Positions 8,759 to 16,891 of a stretch of DNA of 45,312 bases are shown one piece after another. The stretch is from Clostridia bacterium. Its GTDB lineage: Bacteria; Bacillota; Clostridia; Oscillospirales; CAG-272. Each line of letters opens with the position of its first letter. Position 1 is the stretch's first letter. Made by a program: the position numbers and the translations under genes. The notes below the pieces were generated by a model. It saw nothing but the letters and a program-made list of their open reading frames with translations. It ran no database searches and was not told where the DNA came from. The stretch is taken from positions 1 to 45,312 of the forward strand of contig JAFTJE010000006.1 in assembly GCA_017456545.1 (NCBI GenBank), given 5' to 3'.

Positions 8759-9184
8759 TCAATTATTTGAGTCGGAAACTCTGGTAAATCTTCCCTGTGT
8801 ATCGGGTGTTGGTGAATATGGGTCAGAGAACTCTGACAGGGGAATAAGATTTACTCCTTGTATGGATGTTATTCCCTGGAATATGGGAATATTGATTTTT
8901 TCACTTTCATAGTAGCCCTCGGCATTTACGATTATGGAATAGGTGCTGAAGGGCTTTGTGTTATCGGGAGACAGAGAAAGCTCCTTATCCTTTGCCTCCA
9001 GTGCCAGCTTATCCGTTCTGCCTGACCTGTCGGTACGGAGAGAGTATATGGCGTCATCCGATATATTCGGGTCATTCTCTCCGTATTCGAAAATGTGTAC
9101 CATAGCGTCTGCAACGGGCAGGGCTCCGTTTGCTGTTACCGTCTCAACTATGAGAAAGCCTATGGCATTTGTATCTTCTTTCAT
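8759..9184 (-). CDS. Small Ig/prealbumin-like protein, possible SleC propeptide partner
   Basis: The product has 141 residues from the ATG at 9184, chosen because GGAGGTG lies seven bases upstream; an upstream in-frame ATG at 9205 has no such site. The sequence (GFLIVETVTANGALPVADAMVHIFE, shown here only as its opening pattern) resembles a carboxypeptidase-regulatory beta-sandwich: two strands, a proline turn, then TDRSGRTDKLAL and YSIIVNAEGY. SleC proteins carry a pro-region of this kind at their N-terminus, so the gene may encode that part as a separate chain. This is an inference from order and fold. It opens the three-gene cortex operon. Confidence 0.7.
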   Translation of the reverse strand: MKEDTNAIGFLIVETVTANGALPVADAMVHIFEYGENDPNISDDAIYSLRTDRSGRTDKLALEAKDKELSLSPDNTKPFSTYSIIVNAEGYYESEKINIPIFQGITSIQGVNLIPLSEFSDPYSPTPDTQGRFTRVSDSNN

Positions 9185-9239
9185 AATATCACCTCCGTGC
9201 TTCATCCTTAACAGTTTATGCCAAAGCGAAAATTTGGTC

Positions 9240-9268
9240 TTGATTTTTTAGCGATACAGGTGTATAAT
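9240..9268 (+). promoter_or_regulatory. sigma-A promoter of queT, TTGATT-17-TATAAT
   Basis: The -35 TTGATT (9240-9245) and perfect -10 TATAAT (9263-9268) are 17 bases apart. Transcription should start near 9275, so the transcript begins almost exactly at the riboswitch stem. Confidence 0.87.
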
Positions 9269-9275
9269 CTTTAGC

Positions 9276-9316
9276 AGTGAGTTCGTAACCATCCTCACTT
9301 TAATAAAAACTAAGGA
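9276..9316 (+). promoter_or_regulatory. preQ1-I riboswitch in the queT leader
   Basis: AGTGAG (9276-9281) pairs with CTCACT (9294-9299). The loop contains TTCGTAACC, close to the Thermoanaerobacter-type preQ1-I loop, and an A-rich tail ends in AAAAACTAAGGAG (9304-9316). In this class the loop forms a pseudoknot with the tail and a loop cytosine pairs with preQ1. The tail includes the Shine-Dalgarno sequence of queT, so ligand binding should block translation. Position before a queuosine-precursor transporter gene supports the call strongly. Confidence 0.87.
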
Positions 9317-9324
9317 GAAATATT

Positions 9325-9816
9325 ATGAAAACAAATAAGGACAGAGTCCTTAATCTTACCCGTGCCGCAATGATAGGGGCACTGTATTTTATTCTTACAT
9401 GGATATCGGAGCTTATGGGACTTGCCAGGCTTACTCCACAGATTCGACTCGGAGAGGCATTGTGCATTCTTACCTGGTTTACTCCGAGTGCTGTACCGGG
9501 ACTGTTTGTGGGCTGTCTGCTTGCCAATCTTACAATGGGCAGCGTGGTGTGGGATGTGATTTTCGGCTCCCTTGCTACCCTTATCGGAGCATTTATAGGC
9601 TCTCGGCTTAAGTGCAAATGGCTGGTGCCGTTACCCACCGTCCTTGCGAATACCTTGATTATTCCCTTCATTATATTATATTGCTATATGGATACTGTTA
9701 GCCTCGAGCTGTATACGGTCTCTGCCCTGGGTGTCCTCTTTGGCGAGCTTGTATCTGCGTATGTGTTGGGCATGATACTTTTAATTGCCCTTGACAAAAG
9801 AAAATTACTCAAATGA
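9325..9816 (+). CDS. queT: Queuosine precursor ECF transporter S component, QueT
   Basis: The 163-residue integral membrane protein has about five hydrophobic helices and the QueT signature QIRLGEALCIL, like the VRISEALT motif of the family. It is the substrate-binding part of an energy-coupling-factor transporter that imports a queuosine precursor such as preQ1 or queuine for tRNA wobble modification. The ATPase and EcfT parts must come from elsewhere in the genome. The start has AAGGAG, which also forms the 3' end of the preQ1-I riboswitch. It is a single-gene transcript ending in a strong terminator. Confidence 0.93.
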   Translation: MKTNKDRVLNLTRAAMIGALYFILTWISELMGLARLTPQIRLGEALCILTWFTPSAVPGLFVGCLLANLTMGSVVWDVIFGSLATLIGAFIGSRLKCKWLVPLPTVLANTLIIPFIILYCYMDTVSLELYTVSALGVLFGELVSAYVLGMILLIALDKRKLLK

Positions 9817-9854
9817 AAAAAGCCTTTTCCTTTCGTGGGAGAAGGCTTTTTGAT
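9817..9854 (+). terminator. Intrinsic terminator after queT
   Basis: AAAAAGCCTTTTCC (9817-9830) pairs with GGAGAAGGCTTTTT (9838-9851) with one wobble pair, and the T-run ends the stem. Confidence 0.88.
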
Positions 9855-9951
9855 TTCCCTTTGCTTTCGTAAAATTTGAAAAAATTGAATCAAGAGTGCA
9901 TCAAGCTTAGTTCTGATACATAGAGTGCAAATACAAGTCGAAAACCTCTTG

Positions 9952-9980
9952 TTGACAAAGTGACCGTTATATGGTAAAAT
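9952..9980 (+). promoter_or_regulatory. sigma-A promoter, TTGACA-17-TAAAAT
   Basis: TTGACA (9952-9957) and TAAAAT (9975-9980) are 17 bases apart, giving a leader of about 110 bases before the leucine-rich lipoprotein. Confidence 0.85.
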
Positions 9981-10097
9981 ATTCTAAAAGAGCTCAATAT
10001 AATTTACTGAATAATTTTGAAAAATCAATTTGATTACAATGCAAAAAATATATAAACCCCGGTCAGCGAAATATTTGTAAAATCAGGAGGAAAAGCT

Positions 10098-11414
10098 ATG
10101 AAAAAACTACTATTTTTAATATTAATAATACTTTTGTGTCTGACCTCCTTTATGCTTGTTTCCTGCGACGGGGAGGAGGACACCACAACTGTTAAGCCTC
10201 CCGAGTTTAGTATTACATATGAATTAAATGGAGGAACAAACAACACGGAAAATCCCAATGGGTATAACACGGGCGACACAGTAAGCTTAGCCTTTCCCGA
10301 AAGGGCAGACTATATGTTTGCCGGTTGGTATACGGACTCAGCCCTTACAAGCGAGATTAAGGAAATAAAGGACAAGGAAGAAAGCTTAACTCTGTATGCC
10401 AAATGGATACCCTATGATGATGTATTTGAATTTTATGAAGGAACTGACTATTGCAGCATAAGAATTGCTCCGGATTATGAAGTGGAAACTATCATAATTC
10501 CATCAAAATACAATAGTTTACCCGTTACTAAAATATCATCACTATTTAAGGGTAAGTATGAGTCCGTCAAAGCTGTAATTATACCCGATTCGGTAGTTTC
10601 TATTGATTTGTATGCATTCGTTGACGGCTCCATTGAGGAAAATGTCAATCTATCGTACATAGGCGTTAATTCCAATAATCCATACTTCAAATCCGTAGAC
10701 GGAGTTTTATACAGTAAGGATGGCAAAATTTTAATCAAATATCCGCCATGCAAGGATGGCTCTTCGTTTACTGTACCCGAGGGAGTTGAATCTATAAATG
10801 AATGTGCTTTTTCCCGGAATAAAAATCTAAAAAATGTAATTATTCCCAATACCGTAACATCTATAGGGATAAGAGCATTTATGTTCAGTGAGGCTTTGGA
10901 GGATATAGTTATTCCAAATAGCGTAACAAAAGTAGAATATGCTGCTTTTAGTAAATGTAAATCTCTTAGAAGCGTAACCTTGTCAAATAGCATGGAATCA
11001 ATAGAATATGGTACCTTTGAATCTTGCTCGGTACTGGAAAGTATAGTGATTCCCAAAAGTGTAAAGGAAATAAAATCATGGGCATTCGACGGATGCTCAA
11101 CGCTTGAGAGTATAAAGCTTTCCAACGGATTAACAACCATAGGCTATGGTGCATTCCATAACTGTACCTTTTTGAAAAGTATAGAAATACCGAATAGCAC
11201 AAGAACAATCCAAAATATGGCGTTTTCAAACTGCACATCTTTGGAAAGCATAGTAATTCCTGATAGTGTGTCTACCGTAGAAGTGATAACATTTCATACT
11301 TGTCCTAATCTCACAATATACTGCAAAGCTGAAGAAAAGCCCGAGGGATGGGACGAAAATTGGAGCACCGGAATTAAAGAAGTAGTCTGGGGCTACAAGG
11401 AAAACCATAGATAA
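10098..11414 (+). CDS. Surface lipoprotein with InlB B-repeat and BspA-type leucine-rich repeats
   Basis: The 438-residue product carries a lipoprotein signal with lipobox LVSC and Cys23. An InlB B-repeat (Listeria-Bacteroides repeat) follows at about 37-101, from ITYELNGGTN to LYAKW, including the FAGWYTD core. From about residue 120 to 420 there are roughly ten BspA-type leucine-rich repeats with the recurring pattern L-x-x-I-x-I-P-(N/D)-S-V-x-x-I-x-x-x-A-F. Such proteins are displayed on the cell surface and bind host or neighbour-cell partners; the target cannot be read. The start has AGGAGG at seven bases. It is a single-gene unit. Confidence 0.9.
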   Translation: MKKLLFLILIILLCLTSFMLVSCDGEEDTTTVKPPEFSITYELNGGTNNTENPNGYNTGDTVSLAFPERADYMFAGWYTDSALTSEIKEIKDKEESLTLYAKWIPYDDVFEFYEGTDYCSIRIAPDYEVETIIIPSKYNSLPVTKISSLFKGKYESVKAVIIPDSVVSIDLYAFVDGSIEENVNLSYIGVNSNNPYFKSVDGVLYSKDGKILIKYPPCKDGSSFTVPEGVESINECAFSRNKNLKNVIIPNTVTSIGIRAFMFSEALEDIVIPNSVTKVEYAAFSKCKSLRSVTLSNSMESIEYGTFESCSVLESIVIPKSVKEIKSWAFDGCSTLESIKLSNGLTTIGYGAFHNCTFLKSIEIPNSTRTIQNMAFSNCTSLESIVIPDSVSTVEVITFHTCPNLTIYCKAEEKPEGWDENWSTGIKEVVWGYKENHR

Positions 11415-11488
11415 GAGGCAATGTCGGAAGCAGAGACTGCTTTTTCTGCACATACATAGAGCCGTCGCTATCCATATGTTACATAAAC

Positions 11489-11516
11489 AAAAAAACAGGG
11501 CATAGCCCTGTTTTTT
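11489..11516 (+). terminator. Intrinsic terminator after the leucine-rich lipoprotein
   Basis: AACAGGGC (11494-11501) pairs with GCCCTGTT (11505-11512) around the loop ATA, with A and T runs on the two sides. Both strands could use it. Confidence 0.85.
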
Positions 11517-11600
11517 AATATCGGAAAGTGGATTGTTATCTCAAAAATGCAAGGTGTATAAATTGCAGGGTAATATTCTGCCAACCTGCGAGCATAACAG

Positions 11601-11631
11601 AAATGCCTCAACCGTGGTGGTTGAGGCATTT
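11601..11631 (-). terminator. Hairpin terminator of tRNA-Lys
   Basis: AAATGCCTCAACC (11601-11613) pairs perfectly over 13 bases with GGTTGAGGCATTT (11619-11631). It lies immediately 3' of the tRNA on the minus strand and ends in a short T-run. Confidence 0.75.
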
Positions 11632-11706
11632 GGTGCTCCTGCGGAGATTCGAACTCCGGACACCTTGATTAAAAGTCAAGTGCTCTACCGTCTGAGCTAC
11701 AGGGGC
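11631..11706 (-). tRNA. tRNA-Lys (anticodon TTT)
   Basis: The minus strand folds into a full cloverleaf. The acceptor arm GCCCCTG pairs with CAGGAGC except for a C3:A70 mismatch. The D stem is GCTC/GAGC, the anticodon stem CTTGA/TCAAG has loop CTTTTAA with anticodon TTT, and the T stem is CGGAG/CTCCG. Discriminator A and an encoded CCA are present. Confidence 0.95.
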
Positions 11707-11727
11707 ATATTCTATTAACGCCTAAAT

Positions 11728-11756
11728 ATAATAGCATATCTCTTTTGCTTTGTCAA
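11728..11756 (-). promoter_or_regulatory. sigma-A promoter of tRNA-Lys, TTGACA-17-TATTAT
   Basis: On the minus strand TTGACA (11751-11756) and TATTAT (11728-11733) are 17 bases apart, some 22 bases before the mature tRNA start. Confidence 0.88.
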
Positions 11757-11843
11757 TACTTTTTTCCAAAAAACTTAATATTTTTAGGCACCCGGGATGC
11801 TTGGAAAAAATGTAATATTTATCTTTTATTTTTCCCCGATATG

Positions 11844-11852
11844 TGCTACAAT
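11844..11852 (+). promoter_or_regulatory. extended -10 promoter (TGcTACAAT)
   Basis: TACAAT (11847-11852) is preceded by TG at the extended -10 position. No good -35 is present 17 bases upstream. It is the best promoter candidate for the esterase-SDR pair. Confidence 0.5.
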
Positions 11853-11885
11853 AATAATGTAAATCTTTATTTGAGGTGAATTAAA

Positions 11886-12656
11886 ATGAAAAAAACTTAC
11901 CTTTGGGAAAATCCTCCGTATATCGGAGACACAAGCGATGACTTTCGTCCCTCTGTTACCGAGTTTAAGGTGAACGATACAAAAACCGCTGTTATCGTTT
12001 GCCCCGGTGGAGGCTACGGTATGAAGGCAGACCATGAGGGGATACCCATTGCCGAAATGTTCAATAAGAACGGAATAAACGCCTTTGTTCTTGATTACAA
12101 TGTGGCTCCCTGTAACAAATTTGCTCCTCTTTCCGATGTTCAGAGGGCTATCCGTACCGTGCGTAGCATGGGATACGACAAGGTTGCTACCCTCGGATTC
12201 TCAGCAGGCGGACATCTATGCTGTACATCGGGAACTCTTTACGGCTTTAATGCATATCCCAAGACGGATGCAATAGACGAGCTTTCTGCCCGTCCCGATG
12301 CTTTTATGCCTTGCTATCCTGTTGTAAGCTTCCGTGATGAGCTTACTCATATGGGCTCAAGAGAAAATCTTTTGGGCAAGGAAAAAGATGACCCCGTTCT
12401 TGTAAGCATGTTTTCAAACGAGCTCAATGTTACAAAAAATACTCCTCCTTGCTTTATCTGGATAACCAGGAATGACGATGCTGTAAGCTCAAGAAACGCT
12501 ATGGCTCTTGCTAACGCCCTTCTTGATAAGGAGGTATATTTTGCATTGCATATCTATCCCAACGGCTGCCACGGTCTCGGTCTCGCAGAGGACAGAAACG
12601 ATGTATCCACCTGGACACAGCAGGCAGTTCTTTTCCTTAAGAATTTAGGCTGGTGA
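11886..12656 (+). CDS. Alpha/beta hydrolase, acetyl-esterase (BD-FAE/Axe) type
   Basis: The 256-residue hydrolase has the oxyanion-hole motif CPGGGYG (39-45), the nucleophile elbow GFSAGGH with Ser106, an acid residue in TRNDDAV (Asp198) and His229 in GCHG. This set matches the esterase group that removes acetyl or other acyl groups from xylan and sugars. No signal peptide is present, so it works in the cytoplasm, likely on imported oligosaccharides. It starts after GAGGTG and ends four bases before the short-chain dehydrogenase, so the two are co-transcribed. The natural substrate is not readable from sequence. Confidence 0.87.
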   Translation: MKKTYLWENPPYIGDTSDDFRPSVTEFKVNDTKTAVIVCPGGGYGMKADHEGIPIAEMFNKNGINAFVLDYNVAPCNKFAPLSDVQRAIRTVRSMGYDKVATLGFSAGGHLCCTSGTLYGFNAYPKTDAIDELSARPDAFMPCYPVVSFRDELTHMGSRENLLGKEKDDPVLVSMFSNELNVTKNTPPCFIWITRNDDAVSSRNAMALANALLDKEVYFALHIYPNGCHGLGLAEDRNDVSTWTQQAVLFLKNLGW

Positions 12657-12660
12657 GCTT

Positions 12661-13419
12661 ATGGGTAAGATAGCTGTAATTACAGGTGCCTCCAGTGGAC
12701 TCGGTGTTGAGCTCTACAAGGAGATGCAAAAAGAAGAGCTTGATGAAATATGGATAATCGCACGCAGAGAGGAGAGGCTGAAGGAAATAGCCAACACCTT
12801 TGGTAAAATCAAAACAAGGGTGGTTCCCATGGATATAACCCTTCCCGAAAACACAGAGAGGCTTAAGTCCTTATTTGAAACAGAGACTCCCGATATACGC
12901 TTTTTTATCAATAATGCGGGCTTCGGAATTATCGGAAATCTTGATGAGGCAGATTATAAAAAGCAGGGGCAGATGGTAGACCTTAATGTAAGGGCTCTTA
13001 CCGAGCTTACCGTAATCGCCCTTCCTTATATGAATAAGGGAGGATGTGTTATAAACATATGCTCCATAGCATCCTTTGTTCCCAATGCGAGAATGACGGT
13101 ATATTCCTCCACTAAGGCGTATGTTATGAGCTTTACCAAGGCCTTACGCTATGAGCTCAAAAAGAAAAAAATAAATGTAACAGCCATATGCCCCGGTCCC
13201 ATGAGCACAGAATTTTTGGGCGTTGCGGGAATAGAGAAGGGCGTGTCGGGAGCCTTTGACTCCTTACCGTATTGCGACCCTGTAAAAACTGCAAGAGGGG
13301 GAATAAAGGCGGCTAAGCGTGGCAAATGCGTTTACACTCCCAGGGCCTTTTATAAGTTCTATCGCCTCCTTGCAAAGCTGGTTCCGTCATCACTTTTAAT
13401 GCCCTTTGCAAAGACATAA
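12661..13419 (+). CDS. Short-chain dehydrogenase/reductase (SDR)
   Basis: The 252-residue NAD(P)-dependent oxidoreductase has the Rossmann motif TGASSGLG (8-15), NNAG (84-87), a catalytic Ser in the ICSIAS strand, and the YxxxK pair Tyr148/Lys152 in YSSTK. The AR-R residues after the second strand hint at NADP preference. It belongs to the classical SDR group near the DltE/YqjQ type. It directly follows the esterase gene (four-base gap). The substrate is unknown. Confidence 0.9.
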   Translation: MGKIAVITGASSGLGVELYKEMQKEELDEIWIIARREERLKEIANTFGKIKTRVVPMDITLPENTERLKSLFETETPDIRFFINNAGFGIIGNLDEADYKKQGQMVDLNVRALTELTVIALPYMNKGGCVINICSIASFVPNARMTVYSSTKAYVMSFTKALRYELKKKKINVTAICPGPMSTEFLGVAGIEKGVSGAFDSLPYCDPVKTARGGIKAAKRGKCVYTPRAFYKFYRLLAKLVPSSLLMPFAKT

Positions 13420-13690
13420 GGAAAACTTCATATCCATAAAAAAATCACAGCAAAAGGACCTCTGTGTCACACTGCTTTCTTCCTTATTTATTATATCAGT
13501 AATTTAATTGGTAAAGGTATGGCAGCGGAGATATAAACAAGCAATAGAAAATTCTGTAACCAAAGGAAGGAGCATCACTCCTTTCCGAAATTTTTCATAA
13601 AATTTAGTAGAATGATAAACAAAAATATCAAAAAAAATTTGTTTTTGTGCAAAATTTACAAAAAAATGAAAAATAATAATGATTTTCTGC
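13420..13690. other. AT-rich intergenic stretch with one weak hairpin
   Basis: No gene is seen. A hairpin at 13565-13586 (GGAAGGAG opposite CTCCTTTCC with a bulge) followed by GAAATTTTT may end the esterase-SDR transcript. The rest is A/T-rich sequence leading into the next promoter. Confidence 0.45.
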
Positions 13691-13719
13691 TTGACAAATA
13701 CAAATTGCTGTGTTATACT
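13691..13719 (+). promoter_or_regulatory. Strong sigma-A promoter, TTGACA-17-TATACT
   Basis: Perfect TTGACA (13691-13696) and TATACT (13714-13719) stand 17 bases apart within a very A/T-rich upstream region, which often raises promoter strength. It drives the 822-residue secreted protein. Confidence 0.88.
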
Positions 13720-13761
13720 TAAGATACAAAAATTCTTTCGAGAAAAAGGAGAAAAATTAAA

Positions 13762-16230
13762 ATGAAGAAATTCATATCAGTTTTATTGGCAATCTTGATG
13801 GTTGTTGCTGTTATGCCTTTCGCCATTTTTGCTGCTGATGAGGCAGACGAGGGTTATGTTCGTGCAAAGAACACAGCTCATGTATGCCATCCTACAGTAG
13901 ACGGCAATTTGGCATTGGACGCAGTTGATATGTCAACTGTAACAGTAGCTTTCACAAAGGCAGCTACAGATGTTCAGGTTATTGAGGGCTTCCTCACAGA
14001 CGGCAACAAGGGTACAGCTACTCGTTTGCCCGTAGGTGCAACAGCTAAGCTTACTCTTACATTTGCTGATGTTACAGATCTTGGTACACTTACACTTACA
14101 GTTAACGGTAAGGGTAAGGTTAACCCCGGCGAAGAGTTTGAGGCTGAGGTAATCAAGGATTCTACATATAACCTTAAGGTTAAGGTTGTAGCTTACAACG
14201 GCACAACTAAGGTTTATGAGGATACTAAGGAAGTTGACACATCCAAGCTTACAGATCTCGTAGTTAATATCTTCGAGAAGACAACAAAGATTGAAATCAC
14301 AACTGTTGGTGCTACAAGTGCTACAGCAGGTGGTCCCAGACTTTGGGAAGTTTCCGCTACAACAGTTAAGGGTGAGGACGATTACGAGCATGACTACGAG
14401 ACAGTAGTTGTAAAGGCTCCTACACTTTACAAGGATGCAACAGTTGACGGCACAGGTAAGGCATACGATGTATGTAAGAAATGTGGCGACAAGACAGATG
14501 AGTATGTTCTTCCCGCACTTACAAGAGATCAGTTGACTGGTGGCTTCATCGGTCTTGACGATGTTAAGGAATTCAAGGAAATCGCTACTCTTTACAATGC
14601 AGACGGCACAGTAAAGAAGGATGACGACGGTAACCCCTATGAGGTTGCTCTCGTAACAGGTAGAAATCCTGAGGCTTTATTTAACGGCATTACAAACACA
14701 GGTGGTGGTTGGACCAACAGCGGCGACTTCTACGCAGCTAACTCCTCCACAAAGCTTGAAATTTACTTCAAGAACGAAATCGAAATCTCCAGCTTCCAGT
14801 ATTATGCTTGGGCTAACTGGGCATCTGTTAACTTTGAGTTCTACAAGGGCGATACACTTGTAGCAGCTGTTAACGGCGGTCCCGAAGAGCACTGGGGTTG
14901 TTGGGTAATCAATAGAGCATCCGACACTTGGTACGATGTTACTAACTATACAAAGACTAAGGTTAAACCCACAAACGCAAATGACTATATCACAGATCCC
15001 GATCCAGAAGGTGATCCTATCGCTATGTCCCTTGTTGGCGTTAAGTTCGACAAGCTCACAGTTAACTTTGTAAGTGCTAAGGGTAACTGCACAAAGATCG
15101 GTGAAATCAAGATTGGTACACACGAGCATGTATTTGCTGAGGCAGATGTAAAGAAGGGTACACAGGGTACAGGTGAGGATGTATGTAAGTGGACACATAC
15201 TTCTGCTTGCTTGGAGTGCCATGAGGTAGTTACAAATGCTGTTACACATCTCCATAGCATTAAGGTTAACAAAGTTAGAGAAGTTGAATGCGGTACAAGC
15301 GTATACTACGATACATGTACAGTAAAAGATTGTAAGTACAACTCCGGTGAGTACACAGTAGAGGGTACAGGTGCTCACGAATTCAATACAGAAGTAGTTC
15401 AGAATACTCTTGGTACATGTGGTACAGAGGGTAAGGCAACATTCGTATGCTCCGTATGTAAGGAAAGACAGGAAGCTTCCGTTGAAAACCTTGTTGGTAA
15501 GAAGCTTGGTGCTGACCTTGTTGGCGTATACGGCGTAGTTGCTAAAAAGAATACTGTTATCGATGCAGAATTGATTGAGAAGGCTGTTATGACCGGTGCA
15601 GTTGTATTCCCCGTTGCAGCAGTTGATTCTACAACAAAAGCATCCTTGATCGTTAACTACACACTTGCAGTTGACTTCTCAAGCGGTGATTTGTCTGTTA
15701 AGTCTGTAGGTGCAGCTCCCACAGGCTTCCATACACTTGGCTACAAGAGCTATGTTCCTTCCACATACACAACACACGGTATTGACGGTGGTTACTGTAC
15801 AGTATGTAACGCTGATATGAAGGACTTCCAGAAGGTTGCTGACTTCAAGAGCCTTGACACAGTAGTTCGTGTAAGCTTCAACGGCTTCACACTCAGAACA
15901 ACTGAATACGAGGGTATCAGAGCTACATTCACAGTTAACAAGAAGGCAGCTGAGGTTATCGAGGCTGACGGCGAGCACTCCGTAAGAATTTGGGTTGTTG
16001 CTACTAACGAAGCAGGCGAAACAAGCGAGCTTCAGATTTACGGTGCAGGCGCTAAGAACTGGATCGACAACAACTATAAGACATCTGTAGTTGTTAAGGA
16101 TGTTGAGGCTGATGAGGTTATCACATTCCAGCTCAAGATCTCCGTTAAGGATAAGCTTGGTAACGAGCAGGTTGTTATCAGAGATGTTGATTCTACAACA
16201 CTTGCAGCAGTTAAGGCAGCTGGCAAATAA
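13762..16230 (+). CDS. Large secreted protein with discoidin-like segments and Cys-pair repeats
   Basis: The 822-residue product has a clear signal peptide (MKKFISVLLAILMVVAV, cut after about residue 24). Residues 70-200 and 265-455 look like F5/8-type C (discoidin) beta-sandwich regions, the second with NPEALFNGITNTGGGWTNSG and KLEIYF. Between and after them come short modules with Cys pairs: CKKCG (238), CLECH (483), CTVKDC (519), CSVCK (563) and CTVC (679), spaced like the clostridial HEY-CSKCG modules. There is no LPXTG, lipobox or S-layer homology domain. Codon choice is narrow (ACA, GTT/GTA, AAG) as in rpoB, which with the strong promoter suggests high expression. It may be a major exported surface or matrix protein; the function is unknown. 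Confidence 0.82.
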   Translation: MKKFISVLLAILMVVAVMPFAIFAADEADEGYVRAKNTAHVCHPTVDGNLALDAVDMSTVTVAFTKAATDVQVIEGFLTDGNKGTATRLPVGATAKLTLTFADVTDLGTLTLTVNGKGKVNPGEEFEAEVIKDSTYNLKVKVVAYNGTTKVYEDTKEVDTSKLTDLVVNIFEKTTKIEITTVGATSATAGGPRLWEVSATTVKGEDDYEHDYETVVVKAPTLYKDATVDGTGKAYDVCKKCGDKTDEYVLPALTRDQLTGGFIGLDDVKEFKEIATLYNADGTVKKDDDGNPYEVALVTGRNPEALFNGITNTGGGWTNSGDFYAANSSTKLEIYFKNEIEISSFQYYAWANWASVNFEFYKGDTLVAAVNGGPEEHWGCWVINRASDTWYDVTNYTKTKVKPTNANDYITDPDPEGDPIAMSLVGVKFDKLTVNFVSAKGNCTKIGEIKIGTHEHVFAEADVKKGTQGTGEDVCKWTHTSACLECHEVVTNAVTHLHSIKVNKVREVECGTSVYYDTCTVKDCKYNSGEYTVEGTGAHEFNTEVVQNTLGTCGTEGKATFVCSVCKERQEASVENLVGKKLGADLVGVYGVVAKKNTVIDAELIEKAVMTGAVVFPVAAVDSTTKASLIVNYTLAVDFSSGDLSVKSVGAAPTGFHTLGYKSYVPSTYTTHGIDGGYCTVCNADMKDFQKVADFKSLDTVVRVSFNGFTLRTTEYEGIRATFTVNKKAAEVIEADGEHSVRIWVVATNEAGETSELQIYGAGAKNWIDNNYKTSVVVKDVEADEVITFQLKISVKDKLGNEQVVIRDVDSTTLAAVKAAGK

Positions 16231-16244
16231 TTAATTCAAATAAG

Positions 16245-16272
16245 AACCACCGACTTCGGTCGGTGGTTTTTT
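16245..16272 (+). terminator. UUCG-loop terminator
   Basis: AACCACCGAC (16245-16254) pairs perfectly with GTCGGTGGTT (16259-16268) around a TTCG tetraloop, followed by T residues. Confidence 0.95.
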
Positions 16273-16300
16273 ATTCTGTTATTATTTTACAAGACATAAA

Positions 16301-16372
16301 AAGGCTCCCCATATCTGATATGCACCCCAAAAGTGTCTAACTTTTGGGTTCACTTCAATCTTGGAGAGCCTT
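16301..16372. repeat. Nested inverted repeat, possible IS3-family end relic and rnhA terminator
   Basis: AAGGCTC (16301-16307) and GAGCCTT (16366-16372) form the outer arms. Inside, CCCAAAAGT and ACTTTTGGG (about 16325-16348) form a second palindrome. The inner words (TGCACCCCAAAAG, and GTTAGACA on the other strand) resemble IS3-family terminal repeats as I remember them. Read on the minus strand, the outer stem is followed by TTTTT, so it could also stop the rnhA transcript. Confidence 0.55.
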
Positions 16373-16422
16373 CTATACATTTGTAATATTTACTGTGCGT
16401 ACTAATAATAAGGAAGGAAAAG

Positions 16423-16863
16423 CTATTCGGCGTATTTCTGAGCCTCATCCTGTGCCCTTTTGTCGCATCTTTCGTTATATTCGTGTCCTGCATGACCCTT
16501 GACCCAAATATACTCGATTTTATGCTTTGACACAAGGTAAAGAAGCTCCTCCCACAAATCGGGATTAAGAGCAGGGGAACGGTCTGCCTTTTTCCATCCC
16601 TTAGCACGCCAGGATTCTGCCCAGCCGTTTATAAGGGCATCAAGGGCGTATTTTGAGTCGGAAGTGAGTGTAACCTCACATGGCTCCTTGAGAGCCTTTA
16701 ACGCTTCTATAATGGCTGTTAATTCCATTCTGTTGTTGGTGGTTTCCTTTGCTCCACCTGATATGGTTTTTTCAAATTTACCGTAGACCAATATAGCACA
16801 CCAGCCACCGGGACCGGGATTGTACTTACAAGAGCCGTCGGTATATATATTTACATGCTTCAC
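16423..16863 (-). CDS. rnhA: Ribonuclease HI
   Basis: The 146-residue enzyme cuts RNA in RNA-DNA hybrids. All active-site residues of the Escherichia coli type are present: Asp9 in YTDGSC, Glu47 in NNRMEL, Asp69 in TSDSKY, His124 in VKGHAGH and Asp134 in ERCDKRA. The basic handle [10 protein letters not shown] (86-94) is also there. Length is normal. It is a single gene on the minus strand, divergent from rpsF, with its own promoter and a GGTGAA-type ribosome site. Confidence 0.97.
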   Translation of the reverse strand: MKHVNIYTDGSCKYNPGPGGWCAILVYGKFEKTISGGAKETTNNRMELTAIIEALKALKEPCEVTLTSDSKYALDALINGWAESWRAKGWKKADRSPALNPDLWEELLYLVSKHKIEYIWVKGHAGHEYNERCDKRAQDEAQKYAE

Positions 16864-16891
16864 CTATTTATCTCCACACATTTTTTTATAA

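Noticed and set aside
9205-9235. Mother-cell (sigma-K or sigma-E) box CATAAACTG before the cortex operon
   Set aside because: Only a near match for the -10, and the -35 partner is not convincing. It remains possible from the gene content.
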